Shown here: one piece after another, positions 7,610-15,520 of the stretch | Position numbering within the stretch: position 1 is the stretch's first letter | Layout: the number at the start of each line of letters is the position of its first letter | Assembly (NCBI RefSeq): GCF_900115345.1 | Contig: NZ_FOWC01000002.1 | Location: 744,001-808,000, forward strand | DNA length: 64,000 bases | Reading direction: 5' to 3' | DNA from: Amycolatopsis rubida | GTDB taxonomy: Bacteria; Actinomycetota; Actinomycetes; Mycobacteriales; Pseudonocardiaceae | The notes under the pieces: model-generated | Told to the model about the DNA's origin: nothing | The model's input: the letters and a program-made list of their open reading frames with translations, nothing else | Database searches by the model: none | Made by a program: the position numbers and the translations under genes

Positions 7610-8881
7610 TCAGTTCTTCAGCAACCGGTCCAGCGCCCGCGGAACAGCCGCGGCCAGCAGGTCCAGTTCCGCCTCTTCGGCGACCAGCGGCGGCGACACC
7701 GCCATCCCCTTGCCGAGCGAGCGCACGATCACGCCCTCTTCGAGCAGGAACTTGTGCAGCCTTCCCGGCGCGCCCGGATCCGCGGCCAGCAGGTCCGGCG
7801 CGAGTTCCACCGCGGCCAGGAATCCCAGCCCGGCACGGACTTCCGCCACCGCCGGATGCCCGACCGCACCGGAAAGCGCGTCCGCGAGCGGCTTCTCCAG
7901 CGCCTTGCCGCGCGGGATGATGTCGTCGCGCTCGTAGATGTCCAGCGTCGCGTTCGCCGCGGCGCAGGCGACCGGGTGCCCGGCGTAGGTCGCTCCGTGG
8001 CGCAGGATCGGCGCACCCGGGCGGCCGGTGAAGAACGGCTCCGCCACGTGCGGCGCGACCAGCAGCACGCCCAGCGGAATCGTCCCGCTCGTCACGCCCT
8101 TCGCCGTGGTCACCAGGTCCGGCCGCACTGACCAGCGGTCGATGCCGTACCAGGTGCCGAGCCTGCCCCACGCGCAGATCACGCAGTCCGCGACGAACAG
8201 CACCTCGTGCTTGCGGCAGATCGCCGCCACTTCCTCGATGTAGCCGTCCGGCGGAAGCAGCACGCCGCCCGCGCCGATGACCGGTTCGCAGAAGAACGCG
8301 GCCACCCGATCCGGGCCCACGCGGAGGATTTCCTCCTCCAGTGCCGCCGCGTTGTCATACGGCACCTGCGAGAAATCCGCGGCAGGCGGGCCCCAGCCCT
8401 CCGCGTTCACCGGAATCCCGGCCGCGGCAGTGCCGAATCCGTGGGTGCCGTGGTAGCCCTGGGTCCGGCTGATGACGTGGGTCTTGTCCGGGCGTCCGGT
8501 GTGGACGAAGTAGGACCGCGCGATCTTCACCGCGGTGTCCACCATGTCGCCGCCGCCCGAGCCGAGGAACACCTTCGACCCCGGCACCGGAGCCAGCTCG
8601 GCCAGCCGCGAAGCCAGCTTCAGCGCCGGTTCGTTCGCGACGCCGCCGAACAGGTTGTACGCGTCGAGCTTCTCCAGCTGCTCGGTCACCGCGCGGGTGA
8701 TCTCCGGACGGCCGTGGCCGAGGTTCGAGTACCACAGCGACGCGGAGGCGTCGAAGTAGCGACGGCCCGCGTCGTCCCAGACATAAGACCCCTCGCCGCG
8801 GGTCACCACGAACCGGTTCCCGTCGACCGCGCCCATGTCCGCGAACGGGTGCCACAGCGGGTTCGGCTGCTGGTCCGGCAT
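7610..8881 (-). CDS. Class III PLP-dependent aminotransferase
   Basis: The 423-residue protein matches omega-amino-acid:2-oxo-acid aminotransferases. Visible are the substrate-end FDASASLWYSNLGHG, the GSGGGDMVDTAVKIAR cofactor-phosphate region, and the Schiff-base lysine K261 in VTTAKGVTSG. An oddity is the cofactor-ring motif, normally A-D-E-V-I-x-G-F/W-G-R, which here reads ADCVICAWGRLG: the Asp (D232) is kept, the following Glu is Cys and the usual Gly is Ala. The ATG at 8881 has GGAGGA upstream. It is last in an operon after an MFS carrier and a small protein, with a GntR gene divergent, so it probably starts catabolism of an imported amine. Confidence 0.85.
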   Translation of the reverse strand: MPDQQPNPLWHPFADMGAVDGNRFVVTRGEGSYVWDDAGRRYFDASASLWYSNLGHGRPEITRAVTEQLEKLDAYNLFGGVANEPALKLASRLAELAPVPGSKVFLGSGGGDMVDTAVKIARSYFVHTGRPDKTHVISRTQGYHGTHGFGTAAAGIPVNAEGWGPPAADFSQVPYDNAAALEEEILRVGPDRVAAFFCEPVIGAGGVLLPPDGYIEEVAAICRKHEVLFVADCVICAWGRLGTWYGIDRWSVRPDLVTTAKGVTSGTIPLGVLLVAPHVAEPFFTGRPGAPILRHGATYAGHPVACAAANATLDIYERDDIIPRGKALEKPLADALSGAVGHPAVAEVRAGLGFLAAVELAPDLLAADPGAPGRLHKFLLEEGVIVRSLGKGMAVSPPLVAEEAELDLLAAAVPRALDRLLKN

Positions 8882-8950
8882 TGCTCCTCCTCGGGGTCGG
8901 CTCAACCGGCCGGTGCCGCGGGGAGCGGTGACCGGCCGCCGCCGCCCTTT

Positions 8951-9226
8951 CTACCCGCCCGGCCGGGGATCGGCGAACCGCGACCCCTCGACGCGCGCCA
9001 TCGCGGAACTCCGCAGTCCGTAGTCCCGATGGCGATGTCCCCGGCCGGGAAGACCGGTCGCGGGCCGCCGCGCCGGACGGCGGCAGGCCAGCTCGCCCTT
9101 GTACAGCTCGGCGGCGCGGACCAGATCGGCGTAGGCCTCGACGTGGATCCGGTTGATCGCGTCGTGCGCGTCCCGGGCGGCCGCGTCGAGCCACGCGCAG
9201 TAGTCGCTTCGGGTCTGGGTCCGCAT
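8951..9226 (-). CDS. Small protein of unknown function (91 aa)
   Basis: This frame lies between the MFS carrier (13 bases upstream) and the aminotransferase (69 bases downstream) on the same strand. The first 50 residues look like a real alpha-helical protein (DYCAWLDAAARDAHDAINRIHVEAY) and the rest is Arg/Pro rich and low-complexity. I recognise no family. The tight spacing supports a real gene in the operon; the weak ribosome site (GCGGGGGCG) and the disordered second half argue for caution. Confidence 0.5.
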   Translation of the reverse strand: MRTQTRSDYCAWLDAAARDAHDAINRIHVEAYADLVRAAELYKGELACRRPARRPATGLPGRGHRHRDYGLRSSAMARVEGSRFADPRPGG

Positions 9227-9239
9227 CGCGCGCCCCCGC

Positions 9240-10568
9240 TCAGACGTTTTCGACGGTGGTTGCCGGTGCGTTCGCGGGCGCGGAACTCAGTGACGCACCC
9301 TTCCGGTCCTTGATGAAGAAGCTGGTGACCAGGCCGAGCACGGTCATCACGGCGAGGTAGCCGCCGACCGCGTAGACCGTGCCGGTGCTGGTCTGCAGTG
9401 TTTCGGCGATGGTCGGCGCGAACGCCCCGCCGAGCACCGCGCCGATCGCGTAAGAGATCGCCGCGCCGCTGTAGCGGACTGTCGTCGGGTACATCTCCGC
9501 GTACAGCGCCGACTGCGGGCCGTAGGTGAACCCGAGCCCGATCGAGAACAGGAACAGCGCCACCAGAAGCAGTCCGACGTTGGCCGTGTTGATCAGAGCG
9601 AAAAACGGGAACATCCACACCAGCTGGATGACGAACCCGATCTGGTAAGTGCGGACGCGGCCGATCCGGTCCGCGAGCCAGCCGCCGAGCAGCGTGCTCA
9701 CCAGCCAGGCGACCGCGGACAGCATCACCGCGATCAGCACCGTCGAACGGCCGAGGTGCAGTGTCTTCGTCGCGTACGACTGCACGTACCCGCCGGTGGT
9801 CATGTACCCGACGGCGTTGTTGGCCGCGAACAGCAGCGCACCCGCGACGACCAGCTTCCAGTGGTGCCGGAACAACTGCACCAGCGGCATGCTCGACCGC
9901 GCCTTCTTCTCGCGGACCTCCTCGAACACCGGGCTTTCCGCGACCCGGGACCGGATCATCAGGCCGGCGACGATCAACACGACGCTCAGCAGGAACGGGA
10001 TCCGCCAGCCCCACGCCAGGAACTGCTCCGGCGAGGTCAGCGCGGTGACCAGCGCGAGGACACCGTTGGCCAGCAGCAACCCGATCGGCACGCCGATCTG
10101 CGGGAACGCGCCGTAGAGCCCGCGCCGGTCAGCGGGCGCGTGCTCGACCGCGAGCAGGGCCGCCCCGCCCCATTCGCCGCCTGCCGAAAGCCCCTGCACG
10201 ACGCGCAGCAGCACCAGGATGATCGGCGCCCACACCCCGATCGACGCGGTGTTCGGCACCAGGCCGATCAGCACCGTCGAGATCCCCATCAGCAGCAGCG
10301 TGAGGATCAGCATCGCGCGCCTGCCGAGCCGGTCGCCGAGATGCCCGGCGATCACCGCGCCGATCGGGCGGAAGAAGAAGCTGATGCCGACCGTCGCGAA
10401 CGAGACGATCAGCGCGTCCTTGCCGAGCACCGCGAAATACTGCGTCGCGAAGACCAGTCCGGCACAGATCGCGTAGATGAAGAAGTCGAACCATTCGATA
10501 GTCGTGCCGACCATCGCCGCCAGCACGACGCGGCGGTGCTCTCTGCTGATCCCGGTCGTGCGCGGCAT
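9240..10568 (-). CDS. MFS transporter, metabolite:H+ symporter (MHS) type
   Basis: A 442-residue, 12-helix inner-membrane carrier. The opening EWFDFFIYA in helix 1 and the loop GHLGDRLGRR between helices 2 and 3 are hallmarks of the MHS branch (citrate, shikimate, proline/betaine and dicarboxylate symporters), as is GLSAGGEWGGAALLAVEHAP in helix 4. GGGAGG lies before the ATG. As the first gene of the operon with the aminotransferase and opposite a GntR regulator, it probably imports the amine or acid the enzyme handles. The exact substrate is not predictable. Confidence 0.9.
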   Translation of the reverse strand: MPRTTGISREHRRVVLAAMVGTTIEWFDFFIYAICAGLVFATQYFAVLGKDALIVSFATVGISFFFRPIGAVIAGHLGDRLGRRAMLILTLLLMGISTVLIGLVPNTASIGVWAPIILVLLRVVQGLSAGGEWGGAALLAVEHAPADRRGLYGAFPQIGVPIGLLLANGVLALVTALTSPEQFLAWGWRIPFLLSVVLIVAGLMIRSRVAESPVFEEVREKKARSSMPLVQLFRHHWKLVVAGALLFAANNAVGYMTTGGYVQSYATKTLHLGRSTVLIAVMLSAVAWLVSTLLGGWLADRIGRVRTYQIGFVIQLVWMFPFFALINTANVGLLLVALFLFSIGLGFTYGPQSALYAEMYPTTVRYSGAAISYAIGAVLGGAFAPTIAETLQTSTGTVYAVGGYLAVMTVLGLVTSFFIKDRKGASLSSAPANAPATTVENV

Positions 10569-10603
10569 CGCGCCTCCCTGCTGACAGTGCTTCAGGTCGT
10601 GCC

Positions 10604-10727
10604 GGATCGTATATAATCAGTCGCCATTTCGACAAGCCTCACTGCGGTAACTGAGCTGGCTTTTCGTCTATTGACAGCGTGCGCGTGGATTCCAGCCAGC
10701 GGCCGCGCGGGCTGGATAGTATATTAT
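10604..10727. promoter_or_regulatory. Divergent promoter region with two AT-rich GntR-type sites
   Basis: In GC-rich surroundings two near-identical elements stand out: GGATCGTATATAAT (10604-10617) and GGATAGTATATTAT (10714-10727). Each is a loose palindrome around GTATAT, the shape bound by FadR/VanR-type GntR proteins. They sit 36 bases from the MFS start and 77 bases from the GntR start. The first also contains TATAAT, so part of the signal may be promoter. Confidence 0.5.
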
Positions 10728-10803
10728 TTAGCATGGCGAACGGACCGGTTACCGTGGCCTGGACACCCCGCCCCGGCGGGCCCGCGAAGGGGAGGCGACA
10801 GGG

Positions 10804-11481
10804 ATGTCCACAACGCACGAGCAGGCGGGGCTCAGCAAGAGCCAGCACACGTATCAAGTGCTGAAGTCCCGGATCACCGCGGGCGAATACCCGGCCGGGC
10901 ACCGGCTCGTCCTGGGTTCGCTGGCCAAGGAATTCGACGTGAGCTCGGTCCCGGTGCGGGAAGCGGTGCGGCTGTTGCAGGCCGAGGGGCTGGTGCACTA
11001 CGAGCGCAACGTCGGTGCGACTGTCGCGGCGATCGACCCGGTCGGCTACGAGCACACGATGCAGATGCTCGCGATCGTGGAAAGCGCGGCGACCGCACTC
11101 GCCGCGCCGCATCTGACCGCCGACGACCTCGCCGAGGCAGGCGAGCTCAACGACCGGATGCGCGCCGGTCTCGACCAGCTCGAACCGGTCGAATTCACCC
11201 GGCTCAACCACGAGTTCCACGAGGTGCTCTACAGCCGCTGCCCCAATCCGAGCCTGGTCGACCTGGTCAAGAAGGGCTGGGCCCAGCTCGCCACGATCCG
11301 CGATTCGACCTTCTCGTTCGTGCCCGCCCGCGCACTCGCCTCCGTCGCTGAACACGACCAGCTGCTGGACCTGATCCGCTCCGGTTCCGGAGCCGAATGG
11401 ATCGAGCACTGTGCGCGGGCACACCGGTCAGCGACGCTGGACGCGTTCCTCAGCTGGGAGGCGGAGGCGCACCACGGCTGA
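10804..11481 (+). CDS. GntR-family regulator with FCD domain
   Basis: The 225-residue protein has an N-terminal GntR winged HTH (residues about 12-75: YQVLKSRITAGEYPAGHRL, FDVSSVPVREAVRLLQAEGLV) and an all-helical FCD ligand domain with the metal-site style LNHEFHEVLYSRC and a C-terminal histidine-containing EHDQLLDL. FCD regulators sense carboxylic acids or amino acids, often through a bound metal. It is divergent from the MFS/aminotransferase operon, and paired AT-rich elements between them are likely operators. ATG start behind GGGGAGG. Confidence 0.9.
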   Translation: MSTTHEQAGLSKSQHTYQVLKSRITAGEYPAGHRLVLGSLAKEFDVSSVPVREAVRLLQAEGLVHYERNVGATVAAIDPVGYEHTMQMLAIVESAATALAAPHLTADDLAEAGELNDRMRAGLDQLEPVEFTRLNHEFHEVLYSRCPNPSLVDLVKKGWAQLATIRDSTFSFVPARALASVAEHDQLLDLIRSGSGAEWIEHCARAHRSATLDAFLSWEAEAHHG

Positions 11482-11509
11482 CCGCGCTCAGCCGCAGAGC
11501 TCCGCACCG

Positions 11510-11938
11510 TCACGCGGTCATGCGCGCGAGGATCGTCGCGAAATCCTGCTGTGGAACGGGAAACAAGCCGCGGCGAAACGGCAATCCCCAATGCGCGGGG
11601 TCGGTGACAAACGACAACTGGCCGACCAGCGGCTTCGCGTCCACCCGCTGACAGGCGTGGAAGGAAGCCGCGAGCCGCCATGGCTGGAAGTCGTCGCTGA
11701 CGTAGGCCTGGTAAGGCTTTTCGCCGGTGATAGTGGCCCACGCGGTGAACTGCCGGACCGGTGCGCCGCCCTGCAAGCTCGTGCGCGGCGAGTAGAAGAT
11801 CATCTCGTCGCCGGGACTCGGCTGGCGGAGACGTTTGCCCGCACCGTGATCCGCCTGGGTGAAGCCGCCTTCGATGGCGGCTTCCACGTGGTCGAGGCTG
11901 ACGGTGTTGATCCAGAATCGCTGGCCGGACGGGGTCAC
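11510..11938 (-). CDS. EVE-domain protein (PUA-like fold)
   Basis: A 142-residue single-domain protein matching the EVE family: FWINTVSLDHVEAAIEGGFTQ, then KRLRQPSPGDEMIFYSPR and FTAWATITGEKPY, ending with WGLPFRRGLFPV. EVE domains have a PUA-like/YTH-like pocket that can hold modified bases and are often found with restriction or stress functions. GTG start overlaps the NmrA-like stop (GTGA). It is the last gene of a three-gene operon (VOC, NmrA-like, EVE) with gene overlaps, divergent from a MarR gene, so electrophile or oxidative stress is a more likely context than phage defence. Confidence 0.85.
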   Translation of the reverse strand: MTPSGQRFWINTVSLDHVEAAIEGGFTQADHGAGKRLRQPSPGDEMIFYSPRTSLQGGAPVRQFTAWATITGEKPYQAYVSDDFQPWRLAASFHACQRVDAKPLVGQLSFVTDPAHWGLPFRRGLFPVPQQDFATILARMTA

Positions 11939-12786
11939 TTTGCTGTCAGCCCTTCGACCAGGCCGGTCGTCGGCCTGCCGAGGAGCCGGGAAAGATCGTC
12001 GCCGACCCGGGCGAAAACCCCGGCGGCAATGGTTTCGTCGAGACTGACCAGGAAGCCGGCCAGCTCGTCGGGCATTCCCGTTTTGCTGAGCAGTGCCCGC
12101 AATTCCCCGGGAGCGACCGGCTGATAGGCGACTTCCCGCTCCAGCACGACCGACATCGCTTCGGCAATGTCGGCGTAGGTGAAGTCCGTGTCGCCGGAAA
12201 GGCTGTACGTGACGTTGTCGTGCCCATCGGTGGTGACCACGACGGCCAGCGCCTCGGCCAGGTCCTTCCGGCTCGCCGCCGCGACAACAGCGTCGCCGGT
12301 CGCCGCGGCGAGAACGCCGGTGAAGCGGGGACCGGCCAGCGACTGGACATAGTTCTCGATATACCAAGTGTTCCGCAGGATCGTGTACGGCACGCCGGAC
12401 TCGACAAGGGCCTTCTCCGTCGCCCGGTGGTCCGCGTTGATCTCGAACCGGTCGTCGTCGGCCCGGACGCCGCTGGTGTAGTAGATCTGCCGGACGTTCT
12501 TCGCGGCTTCGATGACCGACTTGTGCTGGGCGAGGCGATTCTCGTCGCGTCCCGAGATCAGCACGATGTCCGAATGCCGCGTGACCAGTTCCGCGACACC
12601 AGCTGCGTCCGACAGGTCGACGGACGCGGCGCGGAACCCGGCGGAAGCGAGTTCCGCGAGGCGCGCCGGGTTGCGGCCGGCCGCGGTGATCGTCGCGGGA
12701 TTCATGCCCCGCGAGACCAGCGCGCCCAGGACGTGCTGGCCGAGTGCTCCGGTAGCCCCGAAAACGAGGGTGCTCGCCTCAGCCAC
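11935..12786 (-). CDS. NAD(P)-binding NmrA/atypical SDR protein (azoreductase-like)
   Basis: The 283-residue protein starts with the dinucleotide-binding glycine motif TLVFGATGALGQHVLGAL and continues with AAGRNPARLAELASAGF, YYTSGV and LRNTWYIENYVQSLAG, as in NmrA-like and quinone-oxidoreductase-2-type atypical short-chain dehydrogenases. It lacks the classical YxxxK catalytic motif in the usual place, so it is either a redox sensor or a quinone/azo reductase. GTG start overlaps the VOC gene stop by eight bases. Expression is probably controlled by the divergent MarR repressor. Confidence 0.8.
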   Translation of the reverse strand: MAEASTLVFGATGALGQHVLGALVSRGMNPATITAAGRNPARLAELASAGFRAASVDLSDAAGVAELVTRHSDIVLISGRDENRLAQHKSVIEAAKNVRQIYYTSGVRADDDRFEINADHRATEKALVESGVPYTILRNTWYIENYVQSLAGPRFTGVLAAATGDAVVAAASRKDLAEALAVVVTTDGHDNVTYSLSGDTDFTYADIAEAMSVVLEREVAYQPVAPGELRALLSKTGMPDELAGFLVSLDETIAAGVFARVGDDLSRLLGRPTTGLVEGLTAK

Positions 12787-13147
12787 GGTCGTGAAGGGTG
12801 ACGTGGTAGCCGTCGGGGTCGGCGAAAGTGAACGTGCGGCCGAAGGGACCGTCGATCGGCGCGGAGACGATCGGGTGCCCGTCGGCGACGAGCGCGTCGT
12901 GAATGGCCTGGACGTCGGTGGCGAGCAGCCAGATCGCGGCGCCGATGCCGGGCTGGGCGACGGAGGCGAGGCTGGTGCCGGGAACGACCTCGCGGAGGGC
13001 GAACGCGATCGGCTTCGTCTCGAAGACGACAGCGTGCGGCGGTCCGGCCGGCGAGCGGACGAGGCCGAGGTAGCGCTCGTAGAACGCCTGGGAAGCGTCC
13101 AGGTCACGCGCCTGGAGCGAGAGGAAATCGGGGCCGATGGCGGGCAT
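12779..13147 (-). CDS. VOC-family (glyoxalase/bleomycin-resistance-like) protein
   Basis: A 122-residue protein with the paired beta-alpha-beta-beta-beta modules of the vicinal-oxygen-chelate family: LSLQARDLDASQAFYERYLGL in the first half and FTFADPDGYHVTLHD at the C-terminus, where metal ligands are expected. The ATG at 13147 is preferred over upstream starts because AAGGAG lies eight bases before it. First gene of the operon that continues with the NmrA-like and EVE proteins. A reaction is not predictable: glyoxalase, fosfomycin/bleomycin resistance and dioxygenase members all share the fold. Confidence 0.85.
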   Translation of the reverse strand: MPAIGPDFLSLQARDLDASQAFYERYLGLVRSPAGPPHAVVFETKPIAFALREVVPGTSLASVAQPGIGAAIWLLATDVQAIHDALVADGHPIVSAPIDGPFGRTFTFADPDGYHVTLHDRG

Positions 13148-13167
13148 GGTGCTGCTCCTTTTCTTCA

Positions 13168-13183
13168 TGTCAGGTTTCTGACA
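13168..13183. promoter_or_regulatory. MarR operator, site 1
   Basis: Perfect inverted repeat TGTCAG-GTTT-CTGACA between the divergent VOC operon and the MarR gene, 20 bases upstream of the VOC start. A second copy with the same arms lies 28 bases away, centre to centre. Confidence 0.75.
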
Positions 13184-13195
13184 CGATCCACTGTA

Positions 13196-13211
13196 TGTCA
13201 GAATCCTGACA
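13196..13211. promoter_or_regulatory. MarR operator, site 2 (overlaps marR-type start codon)
   Basis: Perfect inverted repeat TGTCAG-AATC-CTGACA, extended by an A/T pair on each side. Its last base is the A of the MarR ATG, so binding would block both initiation at this gene and the shared promoter region: an autorepression layout. Confidence 0.75.
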
Positions 13212-13660
13212 TGAGTCAAGACCGTGGCGGTGTCGACCTGAACAAGTCACTGGGCTACCTGCTGAAAGAGACGTCGAGCGCGCTGCGGGCGGCTATGGAG
13301 GAGGTGCTGCGTCCGCTCGGGATGACGGTGACGCACTACTCCTGTCTCGAACTGCTGGCGCAGCGGCCGGGCCTGTCGAACTCCGAACTCGCGCGGGGGA
13401 CGTTCGTGACCCGGCAGTCGATGAACGTGCTGCTCCAGGCTCTGGAACGGGACGGTTACGTGACCAGGCCCGCGGAGGCACCGGTCGGGAAGGCTCTTCC
13501 CACTCGTCTCACGCCGCGCGGGCGGCGGAACCTGGAGAAGGCGAGCGCCGCGGTACGGGCTGTCGAGGTCAGGATGCTGTCCGGGCTGACCGAGGCCGAG
13601 CAATCGGACGCGTTCCGGATCCTGCGGAACATGGCCAGTTCCCTGCGGGACGGCAGATAG
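13211..13660 (+). CDS. MarR-family transcriptional regulator
   Basis: The 149-residue protein has the MarR architecture: N-terminal helix (LNKSLGYLLKETSSALRAAM), winged HTH at about residues 45-100 (LSNSELARGTFVTRQSMNVLLQALERDGYV) and C-terminal dimer helices. A single cysteine lies in THYSCLELL. The two TGTCAG-N4-CTGACA palindromes directly upstream are almost certainly its own operators, also controlling the divergent VOC/NmrA/EVE operon. The inducer is unknown; the nature of the target genes suggests a quinone or other electrophile. Confidence 0.9.
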   Translation: MSQDRGGVDLNKSLGYLLKETSSALRAAMEEVLRPLGMTVTHYSCLELLAQRPGLSNSELARGTFVTRQSMNVLLQALERDGYVTRPAEAPVGKALPTRLTPRGRRNLEKASAAVRAVEVRMLSGLTEAEQSDAFRILRNMASSLRDGR

Positions 13661-13690
13661 CCCGACCCCGACTTCCCCGGCGTTCGCCGC

Positions 13691-15337
13691 TCAGCCGCGC
13701 GGTTTGCGGTACCACCGCGGCGAGGTGTTCAGCGGCGGCTTGAGCTTCGCGCGCACCACCAGCACGTTCGGCTCGTCCGACTCCACGAATTCGCTCAGCA
13801 GACGGCGAAAGGCGCGACCGAAGCCGGACACCCGGTCCGCGTGCACCCCGAACGAACGGGCCAGTCCGACGAAATCCGGGCTGTCCCAGTCGACGCCGCG
13901 GTGCGGCAGGCCTTCCTGGTCCTGGTCGAAGCGCAGCATGCCGTAGCCGCCGTCGTCGACGACCACGACCGTCACCGGCAGCTGTTCCTCGGCGAGGGTC
14001 GCCAAATCCCCTACCGCGTAAAGGAAACCACCGTCACCGGTGACGCACAGGACGCGCCCGCCACCCGCCGCCTCGGCTGCCGCGCCCGCGCCGAGCGACG
14101 CCGGGAAGCCGTAGCCGAGCGTGCCCCAGCCCATCGGGTACGCCAGCCGCCGCGGCGCGCGGACCCGATGGAAGCCGCCGATCCAGTACCCGGCGACGCA
14201 CATGTCCGTGACGATCGTCCCGTCCGCCGGGAGCACTTCCTCCAAAGTGGACAGAAAGTCGGCGGCCTGCGGTTCCTCGTCGCGGATGCGCCTGCGCACC
14301 CGGCGGCCGATACCGGCCAGCCGGGTGGTGAGTTCGTCCAGGCCGGGCCGCGTTTCCGGGTGCAGGGATTCGACGACGCGGCGGGCGTCGCCGACCAGGG
14401 TGACATCCGGCCGGTAGTTCTTCGCCGCGTCGCCCGCGTCGACGTTGATCGCGATCAGCTTCGGCGGCGCGGGCATCAGCCAGTTCTGCGTCATCAGGCC
14501 GTCGAAATCGGTGCCGATCGCGAGCACCACGTCGGCCTCGTCCCACAGCTGTCCGACCTCCGGCGCGTGCACCGGATTCGGGGCCAGGCAAGGATGTTCG
14601 GGCGGCAGCAGGCCGCGGGCGCCGAAGGTGGTGAGCACCGGCGCGGCCAGCCGCTCAGCCAGCTGCCCGATCGCTTCGCCCGCTTCGGAGCGCAACGCAC
14701 CGCCGCCCGCCCAGATCAGCGGACGGCGCGCGGACGCCAGCAGCTCCGCCGCGCGAGGCAGGTCCGGCAGGTCGAGCACGCGTTCGGCGGGCGGCGCGGG
14801 CGGTTCGCGCGGCGGCGTGGCCTCGCGGAGGAAATCGGTCGGAATACCCAAATACACCGGGCCGCTTTGCGGCATCAGCGCGAGCCGGGCGGCGCGGTGC
14901 AACGTCGCGGCGATCTGGTCCGCGCGGTGCACCGTGAAACCGGCTTTCGTCACCGGTGCGAACATCGCCTGCTGGTCGGAAGTTTCGTGCAGCACTCCGC
15001 GCACGACACCCGGACGGCGCAGCGTCGACGGAATGTCCGTGGCGATCACGAGCACCGGAGCCGCGGAGGCCATCGCTTCGCCGACCGCACCGAGCGTGTT
15101 CGCCGCACCGGGGCCGGTGGTCACGAGCGCGACACCGAGTTTTCCCGTCCTGCGCGCATAACCGTCGGCGGCGTACCCCGCGGTTTGTTCGTGCCGGACG
15201 TTGACGAGCCGGATCCCGGTGTCGGCCAACGCCTCCCACAGCGGCAGGTTGTGGACTCCCGGCAGGCCGAACACCACCTCGGTCCCGAGAGCCGTGAGCG
15301 TGTCCCCCAGCTGCTGAGCTCCAGTCCGTCCTGCCAC
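13691..15337 (-). CDS. Thiamine-diphosphate-dependent enzyme, acetolactate-synthase-like
   Basis: A 548-residue three-domain ThDP enzyme. The catalytic glutamate lies in NVRHEQTAGYAADGYAR, the central domain holds IWAGGGALRSEAGE, and the ThDP/Mg motif is TGDGGFLYAVGDLATLAEEQLPVTVVVVDDGGYGML. This resembles the catalytic subunit of acetolactate synthase, but no regulatory-subunit gene is adjacent and it is not in a branched-chain biosynthesis operon, so a catabolic carboligase or 2-keto-acid decarboxylase is more likely. GTG start at 15337 has no clear ribosome site and is less certain. It stands alone, convergent with the MarR gene. Confidence 0.8.
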   Translation of the reverse strand: MAGRTGAQQLGDTLTALGTEVVFGLPGVHNLPLWEALADTGIRLVNVRHEQTAGYAADGYARRTGKLGVALVTTGPGAANTLGAVGEAMASAAPVLVIATDIPSTLRRPGVVRGVLHETSDQQAMFAPVTKAGFTVHRADQIAATLHRAARLALMPQSGPVYLGIPTDFLREATPPREPPAPPAERVLDLPDLPRAAELLASARRPLIWAGGGALRSEAGEAIGQLAERLAAPVLTTFGARGLLPPEHPCLAPNPVHAPEVGQLWDEADVVLAIGTDFDGLMTQNWLMPAPPKLIAINVDAGDAAKNYRPDVTLVGDARRVVESLHPETRPGLDELTTRLAGIGRRVRRRIRDEEPQAADFLSTLEEVLPADGTIVTDMCVAGYWIGGFHRVRAPRRLAYPMGWGTLGYGFPASLGAGAAAEAAGGGRVLCVTGDGGFLYAVGDLATLAEEQLPVTVVVVDDGGYGMLRFDQDQEGLPHRGVDWDSPDFVGLARSFGVHADRVSGFGRAFRRLLSEFVESDEPNVLVVRAKLKPPLNTSPRWYRKPRG

Positions 15338-15520
15338 GCCAGCGATGGTATCCGCCTCGCGTAAGCAGCTGCAGACACGTCACCGGACAGGGTTTGTCAT
15401 CGCCGCGCGGCCCGGCTGTCCCCCACCTGGCCGCGAGATCCGAGGCGCCGCCTTTTTCGTGCGTACACTCCGGGTGCCGGGGACGCCGAGGTCCCCAAGG
15501 CGGCGGAAAGGGGTGGCCGA

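Noticed and set aside
10612..10617. TATAAT as a certain promoter of the GntR gene
   Set aside because: No matching -35 at the right distance, and the element is part of a repeated AT-rich motif that may be an operator.
11510..13147. EVE gene as part of a phage-defence island
   Set aside because: No restriction, nuclease or methyltransferase genes nearby; the operon is redox-type and MarR-controlled.
13691..15337. ilvB (biosynthetic acetolactate synthase)
   Set aside because: No ilvN or ilvC next to it and the sequence fits several ThDP families; the same holds for the gene at 33253.
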